Assembly (NCBI RefSeq): GCF_008274785.1
Contig: NZ_VTPU01000020.1
Coordinates: forward strand, 1 to 50,289
Direction of reading: 5' to 3'
DNA length: 50,289 nucleotides
Source of the DNA: Halomonas eurihalina
GTDB taxonomy: Bacteria; Pseudomonadota; Gammaproteobacteria; Pseudomonadales; Halomonadaceae
In this document: in pieces, positions 17,403-25,570 of the stretch
Numbering within the stretch: the first letter of the stretch is position 1
Layout of the letters: each line of letters opens with the position of its first letter
The notes under the pieces: model-generated
Databases searched by the model: none
What the model was told of the DNA's origin: nothing
Seen by the model: only the letters and a program-made list of their open reading frames with translations
Translations under genes and position numbers: made by a program

Positions 17403-18986
17403 TCACTGATCGAACGAGATCCAGCGCGAGGGATGGTCATCCTCGACGTTGTCTTCCCAGCCGTTGATGGCCGGGTTGACCAGGTTGCGCGACACGTAAT
17501 AGAGCAGCGGCAGGATCGCGTAGTCGTTCAGTGCCGCCTGTTCGGCCTGCTCGAGAAGGGCTTCGCGTTCGTCGGCATCCAGGGTGCTGGCAGCCTGGTC
17601 CGTCAGGTCGTCGAACTCGGCATTGGAGTAGGCGCCGTAGTTGTTGCCGACGCCGCTGTGCAGCAGGCTGAGGAAGTTCTCGGCGTCGTTGTAGTCGGCG
17701 ATCCAGCCGGCCCGGGCGATGTCGAAGTCACCCTCGGCGATGGTCTGGTAGTGCACCGTGGCTTCCGAGTTGATCATCTCGACTTCGACGCCCAGCGGGC
17801 GCCACATGGCGGCCAGGGCAACGGCGATCTTCTTGTGCTCGTCGTTGGTGTTGTAGCGCAGGCGCAGCTGCAGCGGGTTGTCGGGGCCGTAGCCGGCCTC
17901 CTCGAGAAGCTGGCGGGCGCGTGCCATGCGCTCGTCCATGCTGCCTTCCTGCGGCATCTGCTGGACGTCATAGTGGTGGACGCCCTCGGGCACGAAGGAG
18001 CGCGAAGGCAGGAAGGTGCCACCCATGATCTGCTCGGAGAGTACCTTGCGGCGCACCACGAGGCTGAGCGCCTCGCGCACCTTCGGATCGGCGGTCGGGT
18101 GGCCCTCGCGGTGGTTGAAGACGTAGTAGTAGCTGCCCAGGTAGGGCGCCATGTGGGTAGCCTCGGGCAGTTCCTCCTGCAGCATGCCGTACATGCTGGA
18201 GGAATATTCGCGCATGATGTCCAGCTCGCCCGAGCGGAAGCGCGAGACGCCAGCGTTGCGGTCCTCGACCGTGTAGTAGTTGACCCCGTCCAGGGCGACC
18301 TCGTCGGCGTCGTAGTACTCGGGGTTGCGGCTCACGCTGATGCGCGACTGCGAGACCCATTCCTCGGGGGTGAAGGCGCCGTTGGTGACGATGTTGTCGA
18401 GCTTGACCCACTTTCTCCCGTATTCCTCGACGGCGTGCTTGGGCGCCGGGTAGGCGGTGTAGTGGGTCAGCAACTGGATGAAGTAGGGCGTGGGCGCGGT
18501 GAGTTCGACCTGGAAGGTGCGACCACCGTCGAGGGAGGCCACGCCCAGAGCGTCCTGGGGCTTCTCGCCGGTGTTGACCGCTTCGGCGTTGACGACCGGA
18601 TAGAGCATGTAGGCGTATTTGGAGGCGTTCTTCGGGTCGAGCATATGTTGCCAGCCGAACACGAAATCCTCGGCGGTGACCGGTTCGCCATCGGACCAGG
18701 CGGCATCCTCGCGGATGTGGAAGGTATAGGTCTTGCCGTCGTCGGAGACCTCCCAGGAGGTTGCCATGCCGGGCAGCACCTCGCCGTCCGGAGCCTTCTT
18801 GACCAGGCCTTCGTAGACGTCCATCAGGATCTGGGATTCCCAGATACCACCGGACACTTGGGAGGTATCGAAGGAAGCGAGTTCGCCGGTGACGCCCAGG
18901 TTGAGAGTCTGTGCCGCCACGGGCGACACCAACAGGGCTGAAGCGAGCGCGATGGCGCCCGCCAGAGGGGTACGAATCTGGGTCAT
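17403..18986 (-). CDS. oppA: Oligopeptide-binding periplasmic protein (second copy, promoter-proximal)
   Basis: A 527-residue SBP_bac_5 protein and first gene of the operon. The start at 18986 (MTQIRTPLAGAIALASALL) is chosen because it begins the signal peptide directly and has GGAAG upstream; an in-frame extension to 19088 reads as non-protein. The mature part begins near QTLNLGVTGELASFDTSQ and contains the ligand-domain landmarks DPKNASKYAYMLYPV and GYGPDNPLQLRLRYNT. It binds peptides in the periplasm and hands them to OppBC. As the promoter-proximal copy followed by a hairpin, it is likely the more abundant one. Confidence 0.94.
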   Translation of the reverse strand: MTQIRTPLAGAIALASALLVSPVAAQTLNLGVTGELASFDTSQVSGGIWESQILMDVYEGLVKKAPDGEVLPGMATSWEVSDDGKTYTFHIREDAAWSDGEPVTAEDFVFGWQHMLDPKNASKYAYMLYPVVNAEAVNTGEKPQDALGVASLDGGRTFQVELTAPTPYFIQLLTHYTAYPAPKHAVEEYGRKWVKLDNIVTNGAFTPEEWVSQSRISVSRNPEYYDADEVALDGVNYYTVEDRNAGVSRFRSGELDIMREYSSSMYGMLQEELPEATHMAPYLGSYYYVFNHREGHPTADPKVREALSLVVRRKVLSEQIMGGTFLPSRSFVPEGVHHYDVQQMPQEGSMDERMARARQLLEEAGYGPDNPLQLRLRYNTNDEHKKIAVALAAMWRPLGVEVEMINSEATVHYQTIAEGDFDIARAGWIADYNDAENFLSLLHSGVGNNYGAYSNAEFDDLTDQAASTLDADEREALLEQAEQAALNDYAILPLLYYVSRNLVNPAINGWEDNVEDDHPSRWISFDQ

Positions 18987-19074
18987 GGATTTCTTCCCTG
19001 ACGTTGTTGTTGTGGTCGGCACAGGATGTCGGTGCCGCTCTCTTCGACCTTCGGACGCGCCCGGCAATAAGTCC

Positions 19075-19090
19075 ATGTGAAATTTCACAT
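19075..19090. promoter_or_regulatory. Perfect 16-bp palindrome upstream of the opp operon
   Basis: ATGTGAAATTTCACAT reads the same on both strands. It sits 88 bp before the first oppA start and about 160 bp before prfB. Half-sites TGTGA/TCACA are those of CRP, but spaced by 4 bp instead of 6, so a different dimeric regulator, perhaps of the CRP/FNR superfamily, is more likely. Confidence 0.6.
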
Positions 19091-19157
19091 AGCGTGTTAC
19101 GAATCTTGCATGGCCCCGCAGTGACGCCGTTCGTACGGGCGTTTGACCGGGACGGGA

Positions 19158-19185
19158 TGACGCTGTGAGGGCATTTGGCTACAAT
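19158..19185 (+). promoter_or_regulatory. Candidate prfB promoter
   Basis: TGACGC (19158-19163), 16-bp spacer, TACAAT (19180-19185). The -10 box is good and the -35 moderate. The start of prfB lies 68 bp further, with a hairpin at 19201-19221 in between (CCGCCGG against CCGGCGG, followed by acatttcttt), which could attenuate transcription. Confidence 0.45.
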
Positions 19186-19253
19186 GCTCCTCTTTCCCTG
19201 CCGCCGGGTTTCGTCCGGCGGACATTTCTTTGCGCAATCAGCAGGCGAACGCC

Positions 19254-20352
19254 ATGCAGGAAGTCAATCCCATCAACCACCTCATCAAGGACCTGTCTGA
19301 GCGGACAGATGTCCTGAGGGGGTATCTTTGACTATGCCGAGAAGAAAGAACGGCTAGAGGAAGTCTCACGCGAGCTCGAGGATCCGGAGGTCTGGAATGA
19401 CCCGGACTATGCCCAGAAGCTGGGCAAGGAACGGGCGACCCTGGAGATGGTGGTCGACACCATCGATACCCTGGAGCGCGGACTGAACGACAACCGCGAC
19501 CTGCTCGAACTGGCTGAGATGGAGGAGGACGCGGATACCGTCGACGAGGTGAGCCGCGAGCTGGAAAGCCTCCGGGCCAATCTCGAGAAGCTCGAGTTCC
19601 GGCGCATGTTTGCCGGCGAGATGGACCCCAATAACGCCTATCTGGACATCCAGGCGGGCTCGGGCGGCACCGAGGCCCAGGACTGGGCCAACATGCTGCT
19701 GCGCATGTATCTGCGCTGGGCCGAGCACCATGGCTTCAAGGCCGATCTCATCGAGCTGTCCGCCGGTGAGGTGGCGGGGATCAAGTCGGCCACGGTGCAT
19801 ATTCAGGGCGAATACGCCTTCGGCTGGCTGCGCACCGAGACCGGCGTGCACCGGCTGGTGCGCAAGAGCCCCTTCGACTCCGGTGGGCGACGGCATACTT
19901 CCTTTGCCTCGGTCTTCCTGTCGCCGGAAGTCGACGACAGCTTCGAGGTCGAGATCAACCCGTCGGATCTGCGCGTCGATACCTATCGTTCCAGCGGCGC
20001 CGGCGGCCAGCACGTCAACACCACCGACTCGGCGGTACGGATCACCCACGAGCCGACCGGCATCGTGGTGGCCTGCCAGAGCCAGCGCAGCCAGCACGCC
20101 AACCGCGACTTCGCCATGAAACAACTCCGGGCGAAGCTGTGGGAACATGAGATGGACAAGCGCAACGCCGCCAAGCAGGCTGCCGAAGACTCCAAGGCAG
20201 ACATCGGCTGGGGCAGCCAGATCCGTTCCTATGTGCTGGACGACCAGCGCATCAAGGATCTGCGCACCGGCGTTCAGTCGAGTAGTTGCGAGAAGGTGCT
20301 GGACGGGGATCTGGACCAGTTCATCGAAGCCAGCTTGAAACAGGGGCTCTGA
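19254..20352 (+). CDS. prfB: Peptide chain release factor 2 (programmed +1 frameshift)
   Basis: RF2 recognises UGA and UAA stop codons and triggers peptide release. Translation starts at 19254 ([17 protein letters not shown]) and meets an in-frame TGA at 19329-19331 after codon 25. The site reads AGGGGG-TAT-CTT-TGA-C, with the internal Shine-Dalgarno-like AGGGGG and slippery CTT-T that drive the known +1 shift. Reading resumes at GAC 19330-19332 and gives 365 residues in all, the E. coli length. The SPF codon-recognition motif (RKSPFDSGG) and the catalytic GGQ ([10 protein letters not shown]) are present. Scarcity of RF2 favours the shift, so the gene regulates itself. lysS follows after the heptad array. 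Confidence 0.97.
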
Positions 20353-20359
20353 AGCGCCG

Positions 20360-20468
20360 CGAGCCCTGGAAGGCGAGCTACGAGTCGCGAGAAACGAGAT
20401 GCGAAACCCGAAAACCCAGCTCGTAACCCGCAGCTCGTAGCTCGCAACCCGAAGCCCGAAGCCCATTC
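20360..20468. repeat. Heptanucleotide array B between prfB and lysS
   Basis: Eight 7-bp units in one phase, 20360-20415, mostly beginning CGAG or CGAA (for example CGAGCTA, CGAGTCG, CGAGATG). A 4-bp break (ccag) follows, then seven units from 20420 beginning CTCG or CCCG (CTCGTAA, CTCGTAG, CCCGAAG). The second half is the reverse-complement type of the first. Units are more diverged than in arrays A, C and D. It fills nearly the whole prfB-lysS gap, beginning 8 bp after the prfB stop and ending 14 bp before the lysS start. Confidence 0.85.
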
Positions 20469-20482
20469 TTACAGGTAGCAAT

Positions 20483-22036
20483 ATGGCCCACCAGGACAAT
20501 TCGCAAGCCCCTGCGGGGACCCAGGACGAGAATCACCTGATCGCGGAGCGTCGGTCCAAGCTGGCCGCGCGTCGCGAGCATGCCGCCGCCAGCGGTGGCA
20601 GTGCCTTCCCCAATGACTTCCGTCGCGACAGCCTCGCCGCCGAGCTGGCCGCCGAATTGGGCGACAAGGACAAGGCTGAGCTTGAGTCGCTGGGGCGGTC
20701 GGCCGCCGTGGCGGGGCGGATCCTGCGCAAGCGCGGGCCCTTCATCGTCATCCAGGACGCCTCCGGCCAGATCCAGCTCTACGTCGACAAGAAGGGGCTG
20801 CCCGCCGAGACCCTCGAGGACATCAAGGGCTGGGACATTGGCGACATTGTGGCCGGCCGCGGTCCGGTGCACAAGTCGGGCAAGGGCGATCTCTACGTGA
20901 TGATGGAAGAGGCGCGCCTGCTGACCAAGAGCCTGCGGCCGCTGCCCGACAAGTTCCATGGCCTGACCGACATGGAAGCCCGCTATCGTCAGCGCTATGT
21001 CGATCTGATCATGAACCCCGACTCGCGTCGGGTCTTCGAGACGCGCGCCGGCGTGATCAGTGCCATGCGCCGCTTCTTCGAGGATCACGGCTTCATGGAG
21101 GTCGAGACGCCGATGCTGCAGCCGATTCCCGGCGGCGCGACGGCCCGGCCCTTCATTACCCATCACAATGCGCTGGACATCGACATGTACCTGCGCATCG
21201 CCCCGGAGCTCTATCTCAAGCGCCTGGTGGTGGGAGGCTTCGAGAAGGTCTTCGAGATCAACCGCAATTTCCGCAACGAGGGGCTGTCCACGCGTCACAA
21301 CCCCGAGTTCACCATGGTCGAGTACTATCAGGCCTACGCGGATTATCAGGATCTCATGGACTTCACCGAGGCCATGCTGCGTACCGTGACCCGTGAAGTG
21401 CTGGGCGATACCCGCGTGCTCAGCACTGTGCGTGACGCCGAGGGCGAAGTGCTCGAAACCTTCGAGTACGACTTCGGTCAGCCGTTCGAGCGGCTCAGCG
21501 TGTTCGATGCCATCCTGGCCCACAACCCGGACATCACCGCCGAGGCGCTGGCCGATGAAGCCGCGGCGCGGCAGATCGCCGAGCGCCTGGATATCGGCGT
21601 CAAGGATGGCTGGGGGCTCGGCAAGGTGCAGATCGAGATCTTCGAGAAGACCGTCGAGCATCGTCTCCAGCAGCCGACCTTCATCATCGACTACCCCACC
21701 GAGGTCAGCCCGCTGGCACGCCGCAAGGATGCCGATCCCTTCGTCACCGAGCGTTTCGAGTTCTTTGTCGGCGGTCGCGAGCTGGCCAATGGTTTCTCCG
21801 AGCTCAACGATGCCGAGGACCAGGCCGAGCGCTTCGCCGCCCAGGCCGCCGAGAAGGACGCCGGCGACCAGGAGGCCATGTACTACGATGCCGACTACGT
21901 GCGTGCCCTGGAGTACGGCCTGCCGCCCACGGCGGGCGAGGGCATCGGCATCGACCGCCTGGTGATGCTGCTCACCGACAGCGCCTCGATCCGTGATGTG
22001 TTGTTGTTCCCGGCCATGCGGCCTTCTGCCGACTGA
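20483..22036 (+). CDS. lysS: Lysyl-tRNA synthetase (class II)
   Basis: Charges tRNA-Lys in the cytoplasm. 517 residues. The N-terminal OB-fold anticodon-binding domain spans about residues 60-170 ([19 protein letters not shown]). The class II catalytic domain carries motif 1 ([20 protein letters not shown]), motif 2 ([20 protein letters not shown]) and motif 3 ([18 protein letters not shown]). The acidic N-terminal extension of about 50 residues is typical. prfB-lysS adjacency is a widespread gammaproteobacterial order. The ribosome site before the start is weak (AGGT); the heptad array lies just upstream and may influence translation. Confidence 0.97.
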   Translation: MAHQDNSQAPAGTQDENHLIAERRSKLAARREHAAASGGSAFPNDFRRDSLAAELAAELGDKDKAELESLGRSAAVAGRILRKRGPFIVIQDASGQIQLYVDKKGLPAETLEDIKGWDIGDIVAGRGPVHKSGKGDLYVMMEEARLLTKSLRPLPDKFHGLTDMEARYRQRYVDLIMNPDSRRVFETRAGVISAMRRFFEDHGFMEVETPMLQPIPGGATARPFITHHNALDIDMYLRIAPELYLKRLVVGGFEKVFEINRNFRNEGLSTRHNPEFTMVEYYQAYADYQDLMDFTEAMLRTVTREVLGDTRVLSTVRDAEGEVLETFEYDFGQPFERLSVFDAILAHNPDITAEALADEAAARQIAERLDIGVKDGWGLGKVQIEIFEKTVEHRLQQPTFIIDYPTEVSPLARRKDADPFVTERFEFFVGGRELANGFSELNDAEDQAERFAAQAAEKDAGDQEAMYYDADYVRALEYGLPPTAGEGIGIDRLVMLLTDSASIRDVLLFPAMRPSAD

Positions 22037-22067
22037 AGGCGCTGCGCACCTGGCCTGGACCTGGCTC

Positions 22068-22095
22068 GCCGCCTTCCGTTTGCTTCGTAGGCGGC
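22068..22095 (+). terminator. Weak hairpin after lysS
   Basis: GCCGCCT (22068-22074) and AGGCGGC (22089-22095) with a 14-nt loop, 32 bp after the lysS stop. The stem is short and there is no T-run, so this is a tentative terminator. Confidence 0.3.
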
Positions 22096-22132
22096 CGCTT
22101 TGGCCCTCATGCGGGTGATCGGTCGGGAAATG

Positions 22133-22162
22133 TTGGTAAGGGGCGCCCCTGGCGCCCATAAT
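22133..22162 (+). promoter_or_regulatory. Candidate promoter for the acidic protein gene
   Basis: TTGGTA (22133-22138), 18-bp spacer, CATAAT (22157-22162), 31 bp before the start codon at 22193. Both boxes keep most consensus bases; not otherwise supported. Confidence 0.35.
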
Positions 22163-22192
22163 GGTCAGCGTTTCGACGTCGAGGAGACCACG

Positions 22193-22579
22193 ATGAAACT
22201 GCTCAACCGCTCCGCCCTGAGTGTCAGGCCGACCCAGCATTTCGTCGACTGGATCAATGCCCTGGAGCCCACCGTTGGCGATGACGACTTGGCCCTGGAG
22301 GACGTCGAACGGGAAAGTACCGTCTACCTGATTCCAGAGATGGATACTCCCGAAAATCTCGAGGCCTTCGTGCGCGAGCGTTATCTCGAGATACTCGAGA
22401 CCGAGCTACGCGCCTGGGAAGAAGACGAGCGCCAGTGGCCCGAAGCGCTGGACTGGGCGCTCTTCCAGCGCTTCCTGTGCATCGAGCACAGCTATCTGGC
22501 TATCGACCTCGACGATGAGGCAGCCCTGGAGATTGCTGAGGTGGATGATTCGATGCTGCTGGAGACCGACCAAGACTGA
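22193..22579 (+). CDS. Conserved acidic protein of unknown function
   Basis: A 128-residue, very acidic cytoplasmic protein with no signal peptide or membrane span. It starts MKLLNRSALSVRPTQHFVDW, has alternating Glu/Asp-rich helices (RERYLEILETELRAWEEDER) and two aromatic segments (LDWALFQRFLCIEHSYLAI). I believe relatives occur next to lysS or elsewhere in other gammaproteobacteria but cannot name a family. The start is fixed by GAGGAGA 7 nt upstream; the in-frame extension back to 22100 is non-coding in character. A repeat cluster follows immediately. No function is assigned. Confidence 0.8.
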   Translation: MKLLNRSALSVRPTQHFVDWINALEPTVGDDDLALEDVERESTVYLIPEMDTPENLEAFVRERYLEILETELRAWEEDERQWPEALDWALFQRFLCIEHSYLAIDLDDEAALEIAEVDDSMLLETDQD

Positions 22580-22582
22580 GCT

Positions 22583-22736
22583 CTTGACGAAAAGTGTCTG
22601 CACTCGGTGATGACGGCGTTGAAAGCGGCCTCAAAATGCTCATTTACTCTTTGTAAACTGCGCTTTTTTGACCGCTTTCGCCTTGCCTCACCTTCGTTCG
22701 CCAACTTTTCGTTCAAGACCGATGGGCGGTATGCAA
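22583..22736. repeat. Interspersed repeat copy F1, with internal hairpin
   Basis: CTTGACGAAAAGT (22583-22595) is the near reverse complement of ACTTTTCGTTCAAG (22704-22717). Between them lies a second structure: GAAAGCGG (22621-22628) against CCGCTTTC (22672-22679), enclosing TTTAC (22643-22647) against GTAAA (22653-22657). The 3' tail GGGCGGTATGCAA (22724-22736) recurs in copy F2. It starts 4 bp after the preceding gene's stop. No protein is encoded; the 22580-22981 gap holds F1, F2 and otherwise nothing recognisable. Confidence 0.8.
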
Positions 22737-22810
22737 CGTGTTTCCCCAGGTGATGTATCCTGCGCTCTCCCTGGGAAGAAAGCGTCCTTTGCAAGACCCT
22801 CTGAACTCGT

Positions 22811-22869
22811 GACGAAAAGCGTCTGCTCTCGCCGACTTTTCGAACACTGACGGGCGGTATGCAAAGGCC
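22811..22869. repeat. Interspersed repeat copy F2, lacking the central hairpin
   Basis: GACGAAAAGCGTCTGC (22811-22826) matches the left end of F1, and ACTTTTCG at 22835 followed by GGGCGGTATGCAA (22852-22864) matches the right end. The roughly 100 bp between them in F1 are absent. CGAAAAG and CTTTTCG form a short hairpin. Confidence 0.75.
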
Positions 22870-22981
22870 GGCCCCGGCCGTCGAGTCTGATGAGGGGCTT
22901 GCCCCGGGCAGGCCCGGGCGTATCGCTTCCTGCGTTAGTCCTGTCCCCGCGCCGGTTTTTCCGTGGAATGGATCCTGGTTC

Positions 22982-24394
22982 ATGAGTCGACTCTTCGCGA
23001 CCCGAGAGGGTGATGATGGCCTGCCTGGCCCCGAACGCCGGCTGGCCGTGCTGGCGTTGATCTTCGGCACCACCATGGCAGTGGTGGACGCCACCATGAT
23101 CAACCTGGCGTTACCCTCCATCGCCGCGGATCTCGAGGTGGCGTCGGCCAGCGCTGTCTGGGTCACCAATATCTTCCAGGTGACCTGCGCCGCCTTCCTG
23201 CTGGTGTTCTCCGGGCTGAGCGAGTTGGTCGGGCGTCGTCGTCTCTATGTCGCGGGGCTGGCGCTGTTCTCGGTGGCGGCGGCGGGCAGCGCGTTGTCCC
23301 GTGACCTGGATACCTTGCTGGTGTTTCGCGCCCTGCAAGGGTTGGGGGCCGCGGCGACTCTTTCAATCGGGCCGTCGCTGTATCGCACTATCTTTCCATC
23401 GCGGCTGCTGGGCAGCGCCCTGGGGCTGAGTTCCCTGGTAGTGGCCACCGGTTATACCGCGGGGCCGGCGATCGGCGGCCTGGTGCTGTCTGTGGCCGAC
23501 TGGCCCTGGCTGTTCGCCCTGCCGGTGCCAATCGGTATCGTCGCCGTGATCCTGGCCTGGCGGGCCTTGCCCCGTGAGCCGGGCCGGCGCGGGGGCTTCG
23601 ATGCGGCGGGAGCCGGCTGCTCGATCCTCGCTCTCGGTGCCCTCTTCCTGGCCATGGATGGCGTGGGCCATCAGACGCCCGCTTGGCAGTCCCTGAGCTG
23701 GCTGCTGTTGAGCCTGGTTGTTGCTGGACTCTTCGTGTGGTGCCAGCGGCGCGCTCCCCATCCACTGTTGCCGTTGACGCTGTTTCGCCAGCGTCGCTTC
23801 AGCTGGGCGGTGTCGGCCTCGGGGCTCGCCTTCGTCGGTCAGGGGTTGGCCTTCGTAGCCCTGTCGTTCCTCTATCAGCAGAGCATGGGCTTTTCGCCCC
23901 TGAAGACGGCCTGGCTGTTCACTCCTTGGCCGCTGGCGATCATGGTGGCCGGGCCGCTGGCGGGCCGACTCGCCGACAGGGTCAATCCCAGCCTGTTGTC
24001 CTGCCTGGGGCTGGTGGTGCTGATCGTCGGGATGATCGCGCTGGCCGACCTCGAGGCCGAGGCCAGCGTGGTCGACTGCCTGTGGCGCACGGCGCTGTGC
24101 GGACTGGGCTTCGGCATTTTCCAGCCGCCCAACAATCGCGAGCTGATGGCCAGCGTGCCGGCCGAGCGCAGCGCCAATGCCTCCGGCGTGATGAGTACCA
24201 CCCGCACCGTGGGACAAGCTCTGGGCGTGGCCCTGGTCGGTGCTTGCCTGTCGGTGGGGGCGCCGGTCCAGACGGCGCTCTGGGGTGGCGCGGTGGCCGG
24301 GGGGCTGGCGTTGCTGGCGAGCTTCGGCCGGGTTTCGTTGGCTGGTGAGGCAGCGCGAACACGTCGTCGCGCCGCCAGCGAACGCGTACAATGA
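22982..24394 (+). CDS. MFS multidrug exporter, DHA2 (14-span) type
   Basis: 470 residues with about 14 predicted membrane helices, placing it in the drug:H+ antiporter family 2 (EmrB/QacA-like). Helix 1 carries MAVVDATMINLALPSI (the D1/motif D1 region), and FSGLSELVGRRRLYVAG is motif A between helices 2 and 3. FRALQGLGAAATLS is motif B and GYTAGPAIGGLVL is motif C, the antiporter signature. The start at 22982 is chosen because the helix-rich protein begins there; the longer frame from 22859 runs through repeat F2. There is no EmrA-type partner or regulator nearby. The substrate is unknown. Confidence 0.9.
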   Translation: MSRLFATREGDDGLPGPERRLAVLALIFGTTMAVVDATMINLALPSIAADLEVASASAVWVTNIFQVTCAAFLLVFSGLSELVGRRRLYVAGLALFSVAAAGSALSRDLDTLLVFRALQGLGAAATLSIGPSLYRTIFPSRLLGSALGLSSLVVATGYTAGPAIGGLVLSVADWPWLFALPVPIGIVAVILAWRALPREPGRRGGFDAAGAGCSILALGALFLAMDGVGHQTPAWQSLSWLLLSLVVAGLFVWCQRRAPHPLLPLTLFRQRRFSWAVSASGLAFVGQGLAFVALSFLYQQSMGFSPLKTAWLFTPWPLAIMVAGPLAGRLADRVNPSLLSCLGLVVLIVGMIALADLEAEASVVDCLWRTALCGLGFGIFQPPNNRELMASVPAERSANASGVMSTTRTVGQALGVALVGACLSVGAPVQTALWGGAVAGGLALLASFGRVSLAGEAARTRRRAASERVQ

Positions 24395-24422
24395 GAGCGA
24401 CATTCACCATCGGGGAGCCGAC

Positions 24423-24734
24423 ATGAGCACCCAGTCGACCATCGAGGAAAAGCTCCAGGCCCTCGAGCCCACCTTGCTGACGGTGGAGAACGAGAGCCAT
24501 ATGCACAATGTGCCGCCGAACGCCGAGACCCACTTCAAGGTGACCCTGGTCTCGTCGCGTTTCGAGGGCATGATGCCGGTGAAGCGGCACCAGCAGATTT
24601 ACGCCCTGCTGGCCGATGAGCTGGCCGGTCCCGTGCACGCCCTGGCGCTGCATCCCTATACCCCGGAAGAATGGCAGTCGCGGGGTGAGGCGCGTCCGGA
24701 TTCGCCGAACTGCCGGGGCGGCGGCGCCTCGTGA
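24423..24734 (+). CDS. bolA: BolA-family protein
   Basis: 103 residues with one BolA domain (class II KH-like fold, about 5-90). The conserved segment is ENESHMHNVPPNAETHFKVTLVS, containing the invariant His used for [2Fe-2S] sharing with monothiol glutaredoxins, then FEGMMPVKRHQQIYALL and ALHPYTPEEW. BolA proteins link iron-sulphur trafficking, stress and cell shape. The start has GGGAG upstream (about 24412). Its stop overlaps the next gene's GTG (GTGA), suggesting coupled translation with the holD-like gene. Confidence 0.93.
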   Translation: MSTQSTIEEKLQALEPTLLTVENESHMHNVPPNAETHFKVTLVSSRFEGMMPVKRHQQIYALLADELAGPVHALALHPYTPEEWQSRGEARPDSPNCRGGGAS

Positions 24735-25570
24735 CCACCGAGCCGCATCGGCTGCAATATCTGGAAGCCATGGGCCTGACGGCCTGGGTGGCGCGCTATC
24801 GCCTGCCCAATGCCCAGCCGACCGAGGCCTGCGAGTGGGAGCCGGAACCGGCCGAGAAGGGCGGCTCCCGCGCTCCCGGCGAGCGCCTGCACGCCCTGTT
24901 GGAGGACGCCGCCGAGGCGCCTTCGACGTCACCCGAATCGAGCGAGTCGACGGCGCGCCCGCCGGCAGGACAGGGCAGGGCACGTGCCCTGCTGGGGGAT
25001 CTGGTGCCGGGGGAAGCCGCCCCCGCTTCGACTACCAGCGTGCCGTCTCCGACCCCACCGGTTTCCTCGCCGGCCGAGCCACCCGCCGAGGCGTTGCGCT
25101 TCACCTGGCAGGTGACCTGCCTGGATGGGCGCTGGCTGCTGGTGTTGCCCCGCGATGCCGGTCCCAGCGACACGGAATATCGCCTGCTCGGCAATCTGTT
25201 GCGGGCGGCCGGTGTGGTGCCTTCTCGGCCGCCGAGCTTCGAGACCTTCCGCTGGCCTCAGCTTGAAGGGCTATCGGTCGAGGCGCCTCTGGAAGAAGCG
25301 CAGGAAGGGCTGCGGGCCTTTCTAAACGGGCGCCGACAGCGTGGCTGGGTGCCGGAGCGGCTGCTGGTGTTTGGTGGCGACGCTGTCCTGAGTGACCTGC
25401 TGGTGCTTACTGAGGGGCACAGTGGCCTGTTGTCGATGCCTGTTTGGCAGGGCCCCGATCTGAAGGAACTGGCGCATGGCGCCGAGGCCAAGCGCGCGCT
25501 GTGGCCCCGCATGCAGGACTGGAAGCGCGATTGGCGGGGCGGTGATGAGGAGCCTCGCAGCGATGCCTGA
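24731..25570 (+). CDS. holD: Probable DNA polymerase III psi subunit (HolD-like, with long insert)
   Basis: A 279-residue protein beginning with GTG that overlaps bolA. The N-terminus RLQYLEAMGLTAWVARY resembles the chi-binding N-terminus of E. coli psi (RDWQLQQLGITQWSLRR). The C-terminus EAKRALWPRMQDWKRDW resembles its C-terminus (TARAALWQQICTYEHDFF). The gene directly precedes rimI, as holD does in E. coli, and pseudomonads are known to have a large, highly diverged psi there. Residues about 40-110 are a Pro/Ser/Glu-rich insert absent from E. coli psi, likely disordered. Role by analogy: links chi/SSB to the clamp loader. Similarity is by eye, hence moderate confidence. Confidence 0.7.
   Translation: MTTEPHRLQYLEAMGLTAWVARYRLPNAQPTEACEWEPEPAEKGGSRAPGERLHALLEDAAEAPSTSPESSESTARPPAGQGRARALLGDLVPGEAAPASTTSVPSPTPPVSSPAEPPAEALRFTWQVTCLDGRWLLVLPRDAGPSDTEYRLLGNLLRAAGVVPSRPPSFETFRWPQLEGLSVEAPLEEAQEGLRAFLNGRRQRGWVPERLLVFGGDAVLSDLLVLTEGHSGLLSMPVWQGPDLKELAHGAEAKRALWPRMQDWKRDWRGGDEEPRSDA

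Noticed and set aside
19075..19090. CRP binding site
   Set aside because: Half-sites are separated by 4 bp; CRP needs 6 bp.
19447..20352. prfB as a 301-residue gene starting at 19447
   Set aside because: It would lack the RF2 N-terminal domain; the frameshift site and upstream coding sequence are plainly present.
22668..22850. A 60-codon ORF in the 22.6-22.85 kb gap
   Set aside because: It runs through repeat F1/F2 and has no ribosome site or protein character.
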